In this document: one piece after another, positions 13,876 to 19,865 of the stretch
How positions within the stretch are numbered: position 1 is the first letter of the stretch
Layout of the letters: every line of letters starts with the position of its first letter
Assembly (NCBI GenBank): GCA_023336855.1
Contig: JAMBLK010000185.1
Location: 1-19,865 of the forward strand
DNA from: Actinomycetes bacterium
GTDB lineage: Bacteria; Actinomycetota; Acidimicrobiia; Spongiisociales; UBA5794
Direction of reading: 5' to 3'
Length of the DNA stretch: 19,865 nucleotides
Notes under the pieces: generated by a model
The model's database searches: none
What the model was told of the DNA's origin: nothing
What the model saw: only the letters and a program-made list of their open reading frames with translations
Program-made: the position numbers and the translations under genes

Positions 13876-14106
13876 ATGGGATCCCGCAGCGTTCAGGAAT
13901 TGCCCGCTCCTATCTTGACGGACGAGGAGCTGATCGGAGAGTACGACCGGACGTTCATGTCGTCAGGTGTTCAACGACCGCACAACGGTTCCGCACCGAG
14001 ATTCGACGAGGTGACGATCCGGCGGAACTCGGCGGTCATGGGAGAGCTCCTGCGCCGAGGCTACACGTCCGACCCACCCGTGTGGATGAAATCCGGAAGG
14101 GCTTGA
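13876..14106 (+). CDS. Small hypothetical protein (76 residues)
   Basis: ATG 13876 follows GGAGGG at a good distance and a promoter-like pair lies 50-80 bases upstream. The product starts MGSRSVQELPAPILTDEELI and holds RFDEVTIRRNSAVMGELLRRGY, likely one helix; it is soluble, without signal peptide or cysteines. I do not recognise a family. The frame continues far upstream inside the CLC gene, but that part is a shadow. It ends 80 bases before the convergent MFS gene; that gap shows no convincing terminator. Confidence 0.55.
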   Translation: MGSRSVQELPAPILTDEELIGEYDRTFMSSGVQRPHNGSAPRFDEVTIRRNSAVMGELLRRGYTSDPPVWMKSGRA

Positions 14107-14185
14107 GCAGCGAGCCGCCGGTCGCCAGCCTCCAGTCATGAATCCGGGGTCGGTCGCCGGTTGTGGCTCAACGGGCGACGCTGCA

Positions 14186-15397
14186 TTACGACCTGGTTGA
14201 CTCCGCGCTCTCTCTACCGCTGAGGAAGATCGCCGCTGCTGCTGCCACGTAGAGAGTGGTCAGGATCACCGTTGATGCCCGGTAGCCACCGGTGACGTCA
14301 CGCAACACGCCAACGAGAACGGGTCCTGTGGCAGCGATGAGAACAACCGCGGTCCATTGGGTGCCCATGACTCTCCCGTAGGACGGTCCCGAGAACCAGT
14401 CACCCATGACCATGGCACGCAGGGGCAGTAGTGCCCCGAACGCCAGACCGAACAGGAAGAAGTGGCCGATCATCTGCCACCACGCCGTGCCATCCACCAT
14501 CAAGGTGACGCTGGCCGCCACGATCAGGGCGATAGACGCTTGAACCCGGGTCGCTCCGAATCGATCGGCGAGCATCGGTGCAATCCAGCGACCGGGCAGG
14601 CTCAGAGCCGATGCGATTGCCGCCCACATCGCGACCGTCGCCAGGGAGAACCCAACCTCCTCGAATCGAGCCACGCGATGGGCGATGATGCCCTGAGTTG
14701 CCATGAGAACGAGCGTCAACGCCAGGGTGTAGAGCACGAACCTGCGGTCCCTGAAGAGGCCCGGGATCGAGATGCCGGCTCCCGGCTTCGTCTCGGCTCC
14801 ATCGCGGTTGTCGCGATGTCGAGGCAGTGCGAACACAGAGGTAGCTCCGCCCACCGTGAACAGCAAGACCGCCAGGGCCAGGACGGCCGGGCGCCACCCA
14901 AGGAGAGTGACCAGACGAGCGGCGAGCGGTATGAACGCGATTCCCGCTAGACCGCCGACGAGCGTGATGGTCGCCAGTGTCCGGGCTCGGTCGCGTGTTG
15001 AGGACCACTGACCGATAGCTACGTACGCCGGTTCGTAGTAAATCATCGCCTGGGCCGGCCCGATCAGCAGCCACCAGGCGGCGACGACCTGCCACGACTC
15101 GTGCGACATCGAGAACGCGGCGAGGCCCAGCGCACCGAGTATCGCGCCCGCTCCCACGATGGCTCTCACCCCGTGCTTGTCGGCATAGCGACCGACGGGG
15201 AGAGCGAGGAGACCTCCGACGAACACCGAGCCGCCGTACGCCAGAGAGAGGACCGTCTTGGAGAAGTCGGCGCCCGCCGCCTGATCGGTGGCATAGACGG
15301 AGAAGCCATAGAGGATCACACCAAAGCCGACCATGATGGTGGCAGCCAACGGCATGATCCAACGTCTGTCGGGGTACGTCGCGTCGGGTTGGTCCAC
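14186..15397 (-). CDS. MFS family transporter
   Basis: A 403-residue protein with twelve predicted helices in two halves joined by a hydrophilic loop (PRHRDNRDGAETKPGAG, about 194-210). Between helices 2 and 3 stands GRYADKHGVRAIV, the major facilitator motif A (G-x3-D-x-x-G-x-R). Helix 4 region GPAQAMIYYEPAYVAIGQW resembles the monocarboxylate/oxalate-type MFS branch, but the substrate cannot be given. GTG 15397 lacks a ribosome binding site; a TATCAT box ends six bases before it, which indicates a leaderless mRNA. No partner gene is next to it. Confidence 0.85.
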   Translation of the reverse strand: MDQPDATYPDRRWIMPLAATIMVGFGVILYGFSVYATDQAAGADFSKTVLSLAYGGSVFVGGLLALPVGRYADKHGVRAIVGAGAILGALGLAAFSMSHESWQVVAAWWLLIGPAQAMIYYEPAYVAIGQWSSTRDRARTLATITLVGGLAGIAFIPLAARLVTLLGWRPAVLALAVLLFTVGGATSVFALPRHRDNRDGAETKPGAGISIPGLFRDRRFVLYTLALTLVLMATQGIIAHRVARFEEVGFSLATVAMWAAIASALSLPGRWIAPMLADRFGATRVQASIALIVAASVTLMVDGTAWWQMIGHFFLFGLAFGALLPLRAMVMGDWFSGPSYGRVMGTQWTAVVLIAATGPVLVGVLRDVTGGYRASTVILTTLYVAAAAAIFLSGRESAESTRS

Positions 15398-15403
15398 GCC
15401 ACG

Positions 15404-15409
15404 ATGATA
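15404..15409 (-). promoter_or_regulatory. -10 box (TATCAT) of the MFS gene, leaderless arrangement
   Basis: On the minus strand TATCAT (five of six consensus bases) ends six bases before GTG 15397. No ribosome binding site and no good -35 box are seen. Confidence 0.45.
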
Positions 15410-15506
15410 GGAAGATCGGTTGAGCGGGCAGCCCGAACCCTCCCCGATGGGATGGCGAATCGGGGGCGGTGCTGAGGCGCCGACGGCGCGACTCGGATCA
15501 GATCAG

Positions 15507-15536
15507 TTGACGGGCCACCGAGCAGTGTCGTACTAT
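15507..15536 (+). promoter_or_regulatory. Promoter TTGACG-18-TACTAT of the epimerase/TetR operon
   Basis: TTGACG (15507-15512) and TACTAT (15531-15536) are 18 bases apart; transcription would start near 15543, inside the palindrome that follows. GGGGAGG stands before the ATG at 15583. Confidence 0.55.
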
Positions 15537-15556
15537 GTCACCATGCAGTGACATAG
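15533..15556. promoter_or_regulatory. Palindromic operator, probably for the TetR regulator
   Basis: CTATGTCAC (15533-15541), six bases, then GTGACATAG (15548-15556): a perfect nine-base inverted repeat covering the end of the -10 box and the start point. Size and place suit a TetR-family operator, and a TetR gene is in the operon that this promoter drives, so negative self-control is likely (inference). Confidence 0.7.
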
Positions 15557-15582
15557 GTCACGATGAGATCCGGGGAGGATTC

Positions 15583-16533
15583 ATGACAACGACCGACAAC
15601 CTTCATGTCGTATTCGGAACCGGTGCCATCGGCATGGCCTTGATCGAAGAGCTCAATGCCGGGGGAAAGCGTGTTCGGGCGGTGAATCGGAGTGGCGCAG
15701 CCGACGTTCCCGATGGCGTCGAAGTCGTCGGCGGCGACGCAAGCAGCGAGGAGTTCGCCACGGTGGCAAGCGCCGATGCCGATGTCGTCTACTTCAGTCT
15801 CAATCCTCCGTACACGAAATGGCCCGAACTTTTCCCACCGTTGCAGGCTGCGGTGATCGAGGGTGCCGCATCGGCAGGAGCCAAGTTGGTCGTAGTCGAC
15901 AATCTCTACATGTATGGACCAACGGACGGCGAACCGCTCACCGAAGACCTTCCTCACGCCGCAACGACACGGAAGGGATCTGTGAGGGCACAGATGGCCA
16001 AGGATCTGATGGCCGCTTCCGAAGAGGGCAAGGTGCGTGTCGCGGCTGGTCGGCCCTCCGACTACTTCGGACCCCGCGGCCTCCTCAGCGCCATGGGGGA
16101 GCGCGTGTTCTATCCGGCCCTCGCAGGGAAGAAGGCGCAGGTGATGGGGGACCCGGATCAGCCCCACAGCTACAGCTACCTCCCCGATATCGCCAGAAGC
16201 CTCATCGTTCTCGGCGAGAGCGACGAGGCCGACGGCAAGGCATGGCACCTGCCCAACGCCCCTGCGGTCACCACCCGGCAGTTCGTTGAGATGGTGTATG
16301 CGGCTGCGGGGACAGAGCCCGGCATTCAGACGATGCCCCGGATCATGGTGAGCGCCGTTGGCCTCTTCAACGGCAACGTTCGCGAACTCAAGGAGATGCT
16401 CTACGAGTTCGAGGAGCCGTTCGTCGTCGACGACAGCCGCTTCGAAGCTGCCTTCGGCGGAAGCGCCACACCACTCCCCGAGGCGATCGGTGACACGGTT
16501 GCATGGTTCCGGTCCAACCCCAAGGAAGGCTGA
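15583..16533 (+). CDS. NAD(P)-binding epimerase/dehydratase-like protein
   Basis: A 316-residue extended-SDR protein. The dinucleotide motif is GTGAIG (12-17) after a hydrophobic strand, followed by VRAVNRSG (37-44), where Arg suggests NADP preference. Further marks are VVYFSLNPPYTKW, the active-site region VVVDNLYMYGP, and PSDYFGPRG, all as in atypical extended SDRs annotated as NAD-dependent epimerases. The YxxxK lysine is not obvious after the Tyr, so the catalytic set may be altered. The substrate is unknown. ATG 15583 sits after GGGGAGGATTC; an in-frame upstream GTG overlaps the operator and is rejected. The TetR gene follows after five bases. Confidence 0.8.
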   Translation: MTTTDNLHVVFGTGAIGMALIEELNAGGKRVRAVNRSGAADVPDGVEVVGGDASSEEFATVASADADVVYFSLNPPYTKWPELFPPLQAAVIEGAASAGAKLVVVDNLYMYGPTDGEPLTEDLPHAATTRKGSVRAQMAKDLMAASEEGKVRVAAGRPSDYFGPRGLLSAMGERVFYPALAGKKAQVMGDPDQPHSYSYLPDIARSLIVLGESDEADGKAWHLPNAPAVTTRQFVEMVYAAAGTEPGIQTMPRIMVSAVGLFNGNVRELKEMLYEFEEPFVVDDSRFEAAFGGSATPLPEAIGDTVAWFRSNPKEG

Positions 16534-16538
16534 CAACG

Positions 16539-17180
16539 GTGCCCGGTACGACCGCGGTTGTGCGCGACAAAGCTGCGACCAAGGCGCGGCTCCTCGACGC
16601 CGTGGGCACGATCCTTGCTCGTGAAGGGTTCGGTGCACTCGGTGTCAACGCGGTCGCTCATGAAGCGGGGGTCGACAAAGTCCTGATCTACCGTTACTTC
16701 GGCGGCATGACCGACCTCCTCCACGCTTTCGGGCAGAGCGGCGACTTCTGGCCCAGCATCACCGAAGTCCTCGGAGAGGACCCTTCGGAGCTGATGGGGC
16801 TTCCGCTCGCCGACCGATGGGCGATTGGCCTGGGCCGCTATGCCGAGGCGCTGCGCCGTCGCCCGGTCACGAAGGAGATTCTCGCCTGGGAGCAGATCGA
16901 GCAGAACGAACTGACCGACATTCTTCGACAGGCACGGGGAGAGTGGTTCGAGGAACTGATGTCTCACTTCCCGGGAGATGAAGACGCTACGGATGCCGAT
17001 CTGGTCGGCACAGTCCTTCTGATCGTGGGTGCCATCCACTACTTCATCGTCCTGAGCCGCCTCCAGGACGACTTCAGCGGTGTGGTCGTCAATACCGATG
17101 AAGGATGGGCACAGATCAGCACAGTGATATCCGGAATCTGCCAACGGACGTTGGTGCCTCGCGGAGAAACGGATGCATAG
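16539..17180 (+). CDS. TetR family transcriptional regulator
   Basis: A 213-residue regulator. The N-terminal helix-turn-helix domain reads TKARLLDAVGTILAREGFGA, then LGVNAVAHEAGVDKVLIYRYFGG with the classic TetR recognition end 'v....lYryF'. The rest is helical and variable, forming the ligand pocket and dimer face; the ligand is unknown. GTG 16539 starts five bases after the stop of the epimerase gene, with AAGGAAGG upstream inside that gene's end. It probably binds the palindrome at 15533-15556 and controls both genes; the signal may be the epimerase substrate or product (inference). Confidence 0.85.
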   Translation: MPGTTAVVRDKAATKARLLDAVGTILAREGFGALGVNAVAHEAGVDKVLIYRYFGGMTDLLHAFGQSGDFWPSITEVLGEDPSELMGLPLADRWAIGLGRYAEALRRRPVTKEILAWEQIEQNELTDILRQARGEWFEELMSHFPGDEDATDADLVGTVLLIVGAIHYFIVLSRLQDDFSGVVVNTDEGWAQISTVISGICQRTLVPRGETDA

Positions 17181-17301
17181 CATCGCTGTCGATGGGGTTC
17201 GGGGGCTCAGTGGACAGGCCGTGGCTGTCGGTGCGAAGGACGTCGACGGATGGACCGCGCCCGGGCAGATCATGGGGATGTCGATGAGGGTTCGACGTCA
17301 T

Positions 17302-17310
17302 CGCTAGGGT
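17302..17310 (+). promoter_or_regulatory. Possible -10 region (CGCTAGGGT) of the zinc-ribbon protein gene
   Basis: TAGGGT (17305-17310) is a TANNNT box 25 bases before GTG 17336, with GGGAGG between as ribosome binding site. The -35 region is unclear. The gap 17181-17301 shows nothing else that I can support. Confidence 0.3.
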
Positions 17311-17335
17311 GGCCGAGGTGTCCGGGAGGTTCTGA

Positions 17336-18070
17336 GTGTCACTGATCAACTGCACGGAGTGTGGCCAAGAATTTGCTGCGTCCACCACAGCCTGCCCGCG
17401 GTGTGGCCATCCAGCCCACGGAGACACGGTCCCTGGCACGGAGCAGATTGACCCACGGCGCAGCGACATTCAGACGCCGGCGGCGGCCGCCACAGCCTCT
17501 GCGGAGCTCTCGCGAAGAGGTCGATCGTCCCGCTTCCCGACGTGGCTGTTGTTCGTTCTCGTCTTCATCGGCGGCTCCGTCGTTCTGGTTGCGGGTATCT
17601 CCGCTACCGCCGTTGTGGTCGGCTCGATCGTCGATGGGTTGGCCGACCTCAACACCGCCGACGATTCCGCGGCCGTCGTTACGACGGAGACAACTGTCCC
17701 TGCCGGGGGAGAAGACGGGCTATCGATCGGCCAGTGCATCGACGACGACGAGCTCGACAAGTACCTGGCTGGTGATGACTTCTCTCTGGTGTCGTGCGAT
17801 GACCCTCACGATACCGAGGTCTACTACCGCCACGAGTTCGCGGCAGGACCGTATCCGGGCGATGACAATGTCACCGATGAGCTCAAGTCCGTGTGTCGGG
17901 GTGCGTTCGAGGGATATGTGGGCGTCGACTACGAGAGTTCGGCGCTCAGTTTCTGGGCGCTGTGGCCAACGGAGGGGGCGTGGGAATCCGGGAACCGTTT
18001 GGGCGAGTGTGCGTTGTTCGATCCCGATTCGGGCAAGCTGACCGGGTCGGCGCACCAGAGTGGCTGGTAG
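17336..18070 (+). CDS. Zinc-ribbon, single-helix membrane protein with Septum_form-like domain
   Basis: A 244-residue protein in three parts. Residues 6-23 hold a zinc ribbon, CTEC...CPRC (C6, C9, C20, C23). A helix follows at about 70-98 (WLLFVLVFIGGSVVLVAGIS...), then a Thr-rich linker (VVTTETTVPAGG). The outside domain begins GQCIDDDELDKYL and shows VSCDDPHDTEVYYRHEF, a Cys in SVCRGAFEGYVG, FWALWPTEGAWESGNRLGEC: the Cys, PH and W spacing of Septum_form-like domains of Actinobacteria. These are found in many membrane and lipid-anchored proteins of unclear role, so a cell-division role should not be assumed. GTG 17336 follows GGGAGG. The four cysteines of the outside domain may form two disulfides. 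Confidence 0.75.
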   Translation: MSLINCTECGQEFAASTTACPRCGHPAHGDTVPGTEQIDPRRSDIQTPAAAATASAELSRRGRSSRFPTWLLFVLVFIGGSVVLVAGISATAVVVGSIVDGLADLNTADDSAAVVTTETTVPAGGEDGLSIGQCIDDDELDKYLAGDDFSLVSCDDPHDTEVYYRHEFAAGPYPGDDNVTDELKSVCRGAFEGYVGVDYESSALSFWALWPTEGAWESGNRLGECALFDPDSGKLTGSAHQSGW

Positions 18071-18125
18071 AACCCGACCGACGATCTCTGCGCCTCCCGT
18101 GGATCCCATCGCGGCGAACATGCCG

Positions 18126-18144
18126 GGCGGAGCATCCCTCCGCC
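18126..18144 (+). terminator. GC hairpin between the zinc-ribbon gene and udk
   Basis: GGCGGAG, five bases, CTCCGCC form a perfect seven-pair stem 56 bases after the zinc-ribbon gene stop and just before the udk -10 box. No T-run follows, so it may end transcription poorly or serve another role. Confidence 0.4.
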
Positions 18145-18152
18145 GAGAGTTC

Positions 18153-18158
18153 TAGGAT
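18153..18158 (+). promoter_or_regulatory. -10 box (TAGGAT) of udk
   Basis: TAGGAT ends eight bases before ATG 18167, leaving at most a two-base leader. The in-frame TTG at 18158 lies inside this box and is thus unlikely as start. Confidence 0.4.
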
Positions 18159-18166
18159 TGAGAGCC

Positions 18167-18859
18167 ATGACGTTCGACCTCGAGACCCACTTCGGACACG
18201 CGGCGGCCTGGCCGCACGGCGAGGATCACGAGCACCCCCTGACCATCGCGATCGCCGGTGGATCAGGATCCGGGAAGACAACCATCGCCCAGAGCGTCGT
18301 GGACATCGTGGGCTCTGAGGTCGTCGCTCGACTCCCGCACGACGCCTACTACCGGCGGCAGGAGCACCTGTCGTATGAAGAGCGCACGAAGATCAACTAC
18401 GACCATCCGGATTCTCTGGAGAACGAGTTGTTCGTCGAGCACATCGAGACTCTCCGCTCTCGACGGGCCATCGAGCGACCCGTATATGACTTCTCCAACC
18501 ACACGCGGGCATCGGAGACGGTGCACGTTGAACCTCAACCGGTGATTCTTGTCGAAGGAATCCTCGTGCTGTCCGAGCCCGAGATTCGAGATCGGATGGA
18601 TCTGCGCATCTACATCGACACGGACTCTGATCTTCGGTTGATGAGACGTCTCCAGCGTGACATCGTCGAGCGGGGGAGAACCGTTGACTCCGTGCTCGAG
18701 CAGTATGAGAGCACCGTTCGACCGATGCATCTCCAGTTCGTCGAACCGTCGAAGCGCTACGCCGATATCATCGTTCCGGAGGGCTACAACCCGGGTGTGA
18801 TCGGCACCGTTACGGCGATGATTCGCCACTTCCTCACGGAGAGAAGTTCGACCGTCTGA
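18167..18859 (+). CDS. udk: Uridine kinase
   Basis: A 230-residue P-loop kinase. Walker A is GGSGSGKTT (31-39) after TIAIA. Then come LPHDAYYRR (compare the 'isqDsYYrd' of Udk), EERTKINYDHPDSLENELF (the 'N(F/Y)DHPdAfd..Ll' motif), RPVYDFSNHTR ('vp.YDf..h.R'), VILVEGILVL, and DTDSDLRLMRRLQRDIVERGR ('vd.d.D.RliRRi.RD..eRgR'). Together these are diagnostic for uridine/cytidine kinase, which makes UMP or CMP in the cytoplasm for pyrimidine salvage. It has about 24 more residues at the N-terminus than usual. Its last 26 bases overlap the end of the convergent SGNH gene. Confidence 0.92.
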   Translation: MTFDLETHFGHAAAWPHGEDHEHPLTIAIAGGSGSGKTTIAQSVVDIVGSEVVARLPHDAYYRRQEHLSYEERTKINYDHPDSLENELFVEHIETLRSRRAIERPVYDFSNHTRASETVHVEPQPVILVEGILVLSEPEIRDRMDLRIYIDTDSDLRLMRRLQRDIVERGRTVDSVLEQYESTVRPMHLQFVEPSKRYADIIVPEGYNPGVIGTVTAMIRHFLTERSSTV

Positions 18860-19589
18860 GTGCCTCTTCGACGAGAGGGATAGCAGCGTCCGCATACATG
18901 GCATGTCCTTCTGCGGATGCGTGGAAGAGATCCCCGGCCCAGATGGCGGGGTCGGTCTCGAACGGTTCGAACTCAGGACCCCAAGCTCTTGTTTTGGGGA
19001 CGTCGTAGTGATCGGCGACCCGACCGATGGCGTGATCGACGGCGCGTGCTCGGACACGAGCCACACCCCTGGCCATCGCGGGGAGACGAGGGATCGTCCC
19101 AAGATCACCGACACCGCATACGGCGACGGCGGGGAACGCTGCGACGAGGGGACGGAGCATGTCGTCGTAGGCGGTCTCGAACCGGCTGATAGGCGTTGCG
19201 CGAAGGGCATCGTTGCCGCCGACACATACGATGGCGATGTCGCCACCGGTGACGATCGCTCGATGGATCTGTTCGTCTCGAACGTTCGCGATCTTCGATC
19301 CACCGACGGCAACAGAGATGAGTTCGACGCGATACCGATCCGAGAAGAAGAGGGCCGTTCGTCGCGCCCAGCAGGCATCGAGGGGTTCCACTCCGGGTGC
19401 GGTGACGGTGCTGTCGCCGAGGACGATCATGCGAAGCGGCGGCGACGCGGCGTCGCCGAAGACTCCCGACGGGTCCTGGTCGGTGAAGCTCTCGAGGTCG
19501 GGCCGCTGGATCGTTTGAACCATCTGCGCGGTGAGCACTCCGCCGACCGCCAGCGGTCGCTTCGCCATACGCCAGAAGGTATTTGCCAT
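18834..19589 (-). CDS. SGNH/GDSL-type hydrolase
   Basis: A 251-residue esterase-like protein with all SGNH blocks: VLGDS with nucleophile Ser60, Gly in AVGGSKI near 97, VGGND with Asn126, and DLFHASAEGH with Asp220 and His223. Enzymes of this fold split esters of lipids, sugars or other small molecules; the substrate is unknown. The N-terminus has a weak hydrophobic stretch (RPLAVGGVLTAQMVQTI) that may tether it to the membrane or be a poor signal. I start at ATG 19589 since TACTCT lies six bases before it with no ribosome binding site; the frame runs on to 19628 without better signals. Confidence 0.85.
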   Translation of the reverse strand: MANTFWRMAKRPLAVGGVLTAQMVQTIQRPDLESFTDQDPSGVFGDAASPPLRMIVLGDSTVTAPGVEPLDACWARRTALFFSDRYRVELISVAVGGSKIANVRDEQIHRAIVTGGDIAIVCVGGNDALRATPISRFETAYDDMLRPLVAAFPAVAVCGVGDLGTIPRLPAMARGVARVRARAVDHAIGRVADHYDVPKTRAWGPEFEPFETDPAIWAGDLFHASAEGHAMYADAAIPLVEEALRRSNFSP

Positions 19590-19595
19590 GAGCAC

Positions 19596-19601
19596 AGAGT
19601 A
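19596..19601 (-). promoter_or_regulatory. -10 box (TACTCT) of the SGNH hydrolase gene, leaderless arrangement
   Basis: On the minus strand TACTCT ends six bases before ATG 19589; TTCGAA stands 17 bases upstream as a weak -35 box. No ribosome binding site is seen. Confidence 0.45.
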
Positions 19602-19761
19602 CCGCCGACGTTCCTGCTTTCGAACCACAGGTCCCCAACCTCATGACAGGAGTGGGTGAGTGATGGGGGCGGAGGTGCCGTGGGCGGCGACTGAGAACGC
19701 CGGGAGAATCGTCGAAGGGCCCGGGCGGTGGTGTGCTACTCCCGGCGCGCCATCGAAGGAT

Positions 19762-19865
19762 CTACGCGACGAGTCCAATCACGCCGTACGCCAGGAAACC
19801 AACCGCTGCAACACCGATCAGAATGCCCACCGACCAAAGCCAGCGTTGGTGCACAATCGGTGCCA
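19762..19865 (-). CDS. C-terminal end of a membrane protein (partial)
   Basis: The minus strand is open from the window edge to TAG at 19762-19764. The 33 visible residues read IVHQRWLWSVGILIGVAAVG and FLAYGVIGLVA, one membrane helix with a Trp-rich, basic start. The rest of the gene is beyond the window and the family cannot be told. The gap 19602-19761 holds the upstream region of the SGNH gene and nothing else that I can support. Confidence 0.5.
   Translation of the reverse strand, partial: APIVHQRWLWSVGILIGVAAVGFLAYGVIGLVA

Noticed and set aside
15538..16638. 366-codon open frame on the minus strand opposite the epimerase gene
   Set aside because: No recognisable fold; the plus strand has the GTGAIG motif, a ribosome binding site and an operator.
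17173..17307. 44-codon ORF overlapping the TetR stop
   Set aside because: It has no ribosome binding site at a good distance, no recognised family, and its stop lies in the likely -10 box of the next gene.
18263..19378. 371-codon minus-strand frame across udk and the SGNH gene
   Set aside because: It spans two well-supported genes in the wrong frame and has no motif.

Overview
The window is a GC-rich, gene-dense bacterial chromosome segment that looks actinobacterial, possibly Acidimicrobiia-like; this is an inference. The reasons are GTG starts, stop/start overlaps, Thr-rich linkers after single membrane helices, a Septum_form-like domain, and -10 boxes of the TANNNT type placed exactly one turn before start codons. 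I see no rRNA, tRNA, CRISPR array, transposase or prophage gene.

Layout. 1-956 (+): end of an ABC ATPase and its ABC-2 permease. 996-1547 (-): PlsC-type acyltransferase. 1679-3029 (+): membrane-anchored DUF1028 protein and a YCII-like protein. 3122-3360: repeat copy A. 3452-4666 (-): one-helix protein with a large outside domain. 4761-6217 (+): short-chain dehydrogenase coupled to an isochorismatase-like hydrolase. 6234-6487: repeat copy B. 6490-10897 (-): thiamine salvage operon, with a TPP riboswitch, thiamine pyrophosphokinase, and binding protein, permease and ATPase genes joined by 1-4 base overlaps. 11013-12356 (+): operon of a 39-residue ORF, a ribbon-helix-helix protein and a DUF4097 beta-repeat protein. 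12465-13724 (+): CLC protein without the usual glutamates. 13876-14106 (+): small unknown protein. 14186-15397 (-): MFS transporter. 15507-17180 (+): NAD(P)-binding epimerase-like protein plus TetR regulator behind a palindromic operator. 17336-18070 (+): zinc-ribbon/Septum_form membrane protein. 18167-18859 (+): uridine kinase. 18834-19589 (-): SGNH hydrolase. 19762-19865 (-): end of a membrane protein.

The most unusual signals are a pair of about 240-250 bp repeats, each between the 3' ends of two convergent genes, with matching TACG-rich inverted arms about 105 bases apart; the compact RHH/DUF4097 operon with its small leading ORF; and a set of genes whose -10 box lies 6-8 bases before the start codon, which predicts leaderless mRNAs and revises one gene start (to 4666).

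The thiamine operon is the clearest functional unit. The transporter brings in thiamine, the kinase makes TPP, and TPP would shut the operon through the riboswitch, whose 3' end carries the ribosome binding site of the first gene.
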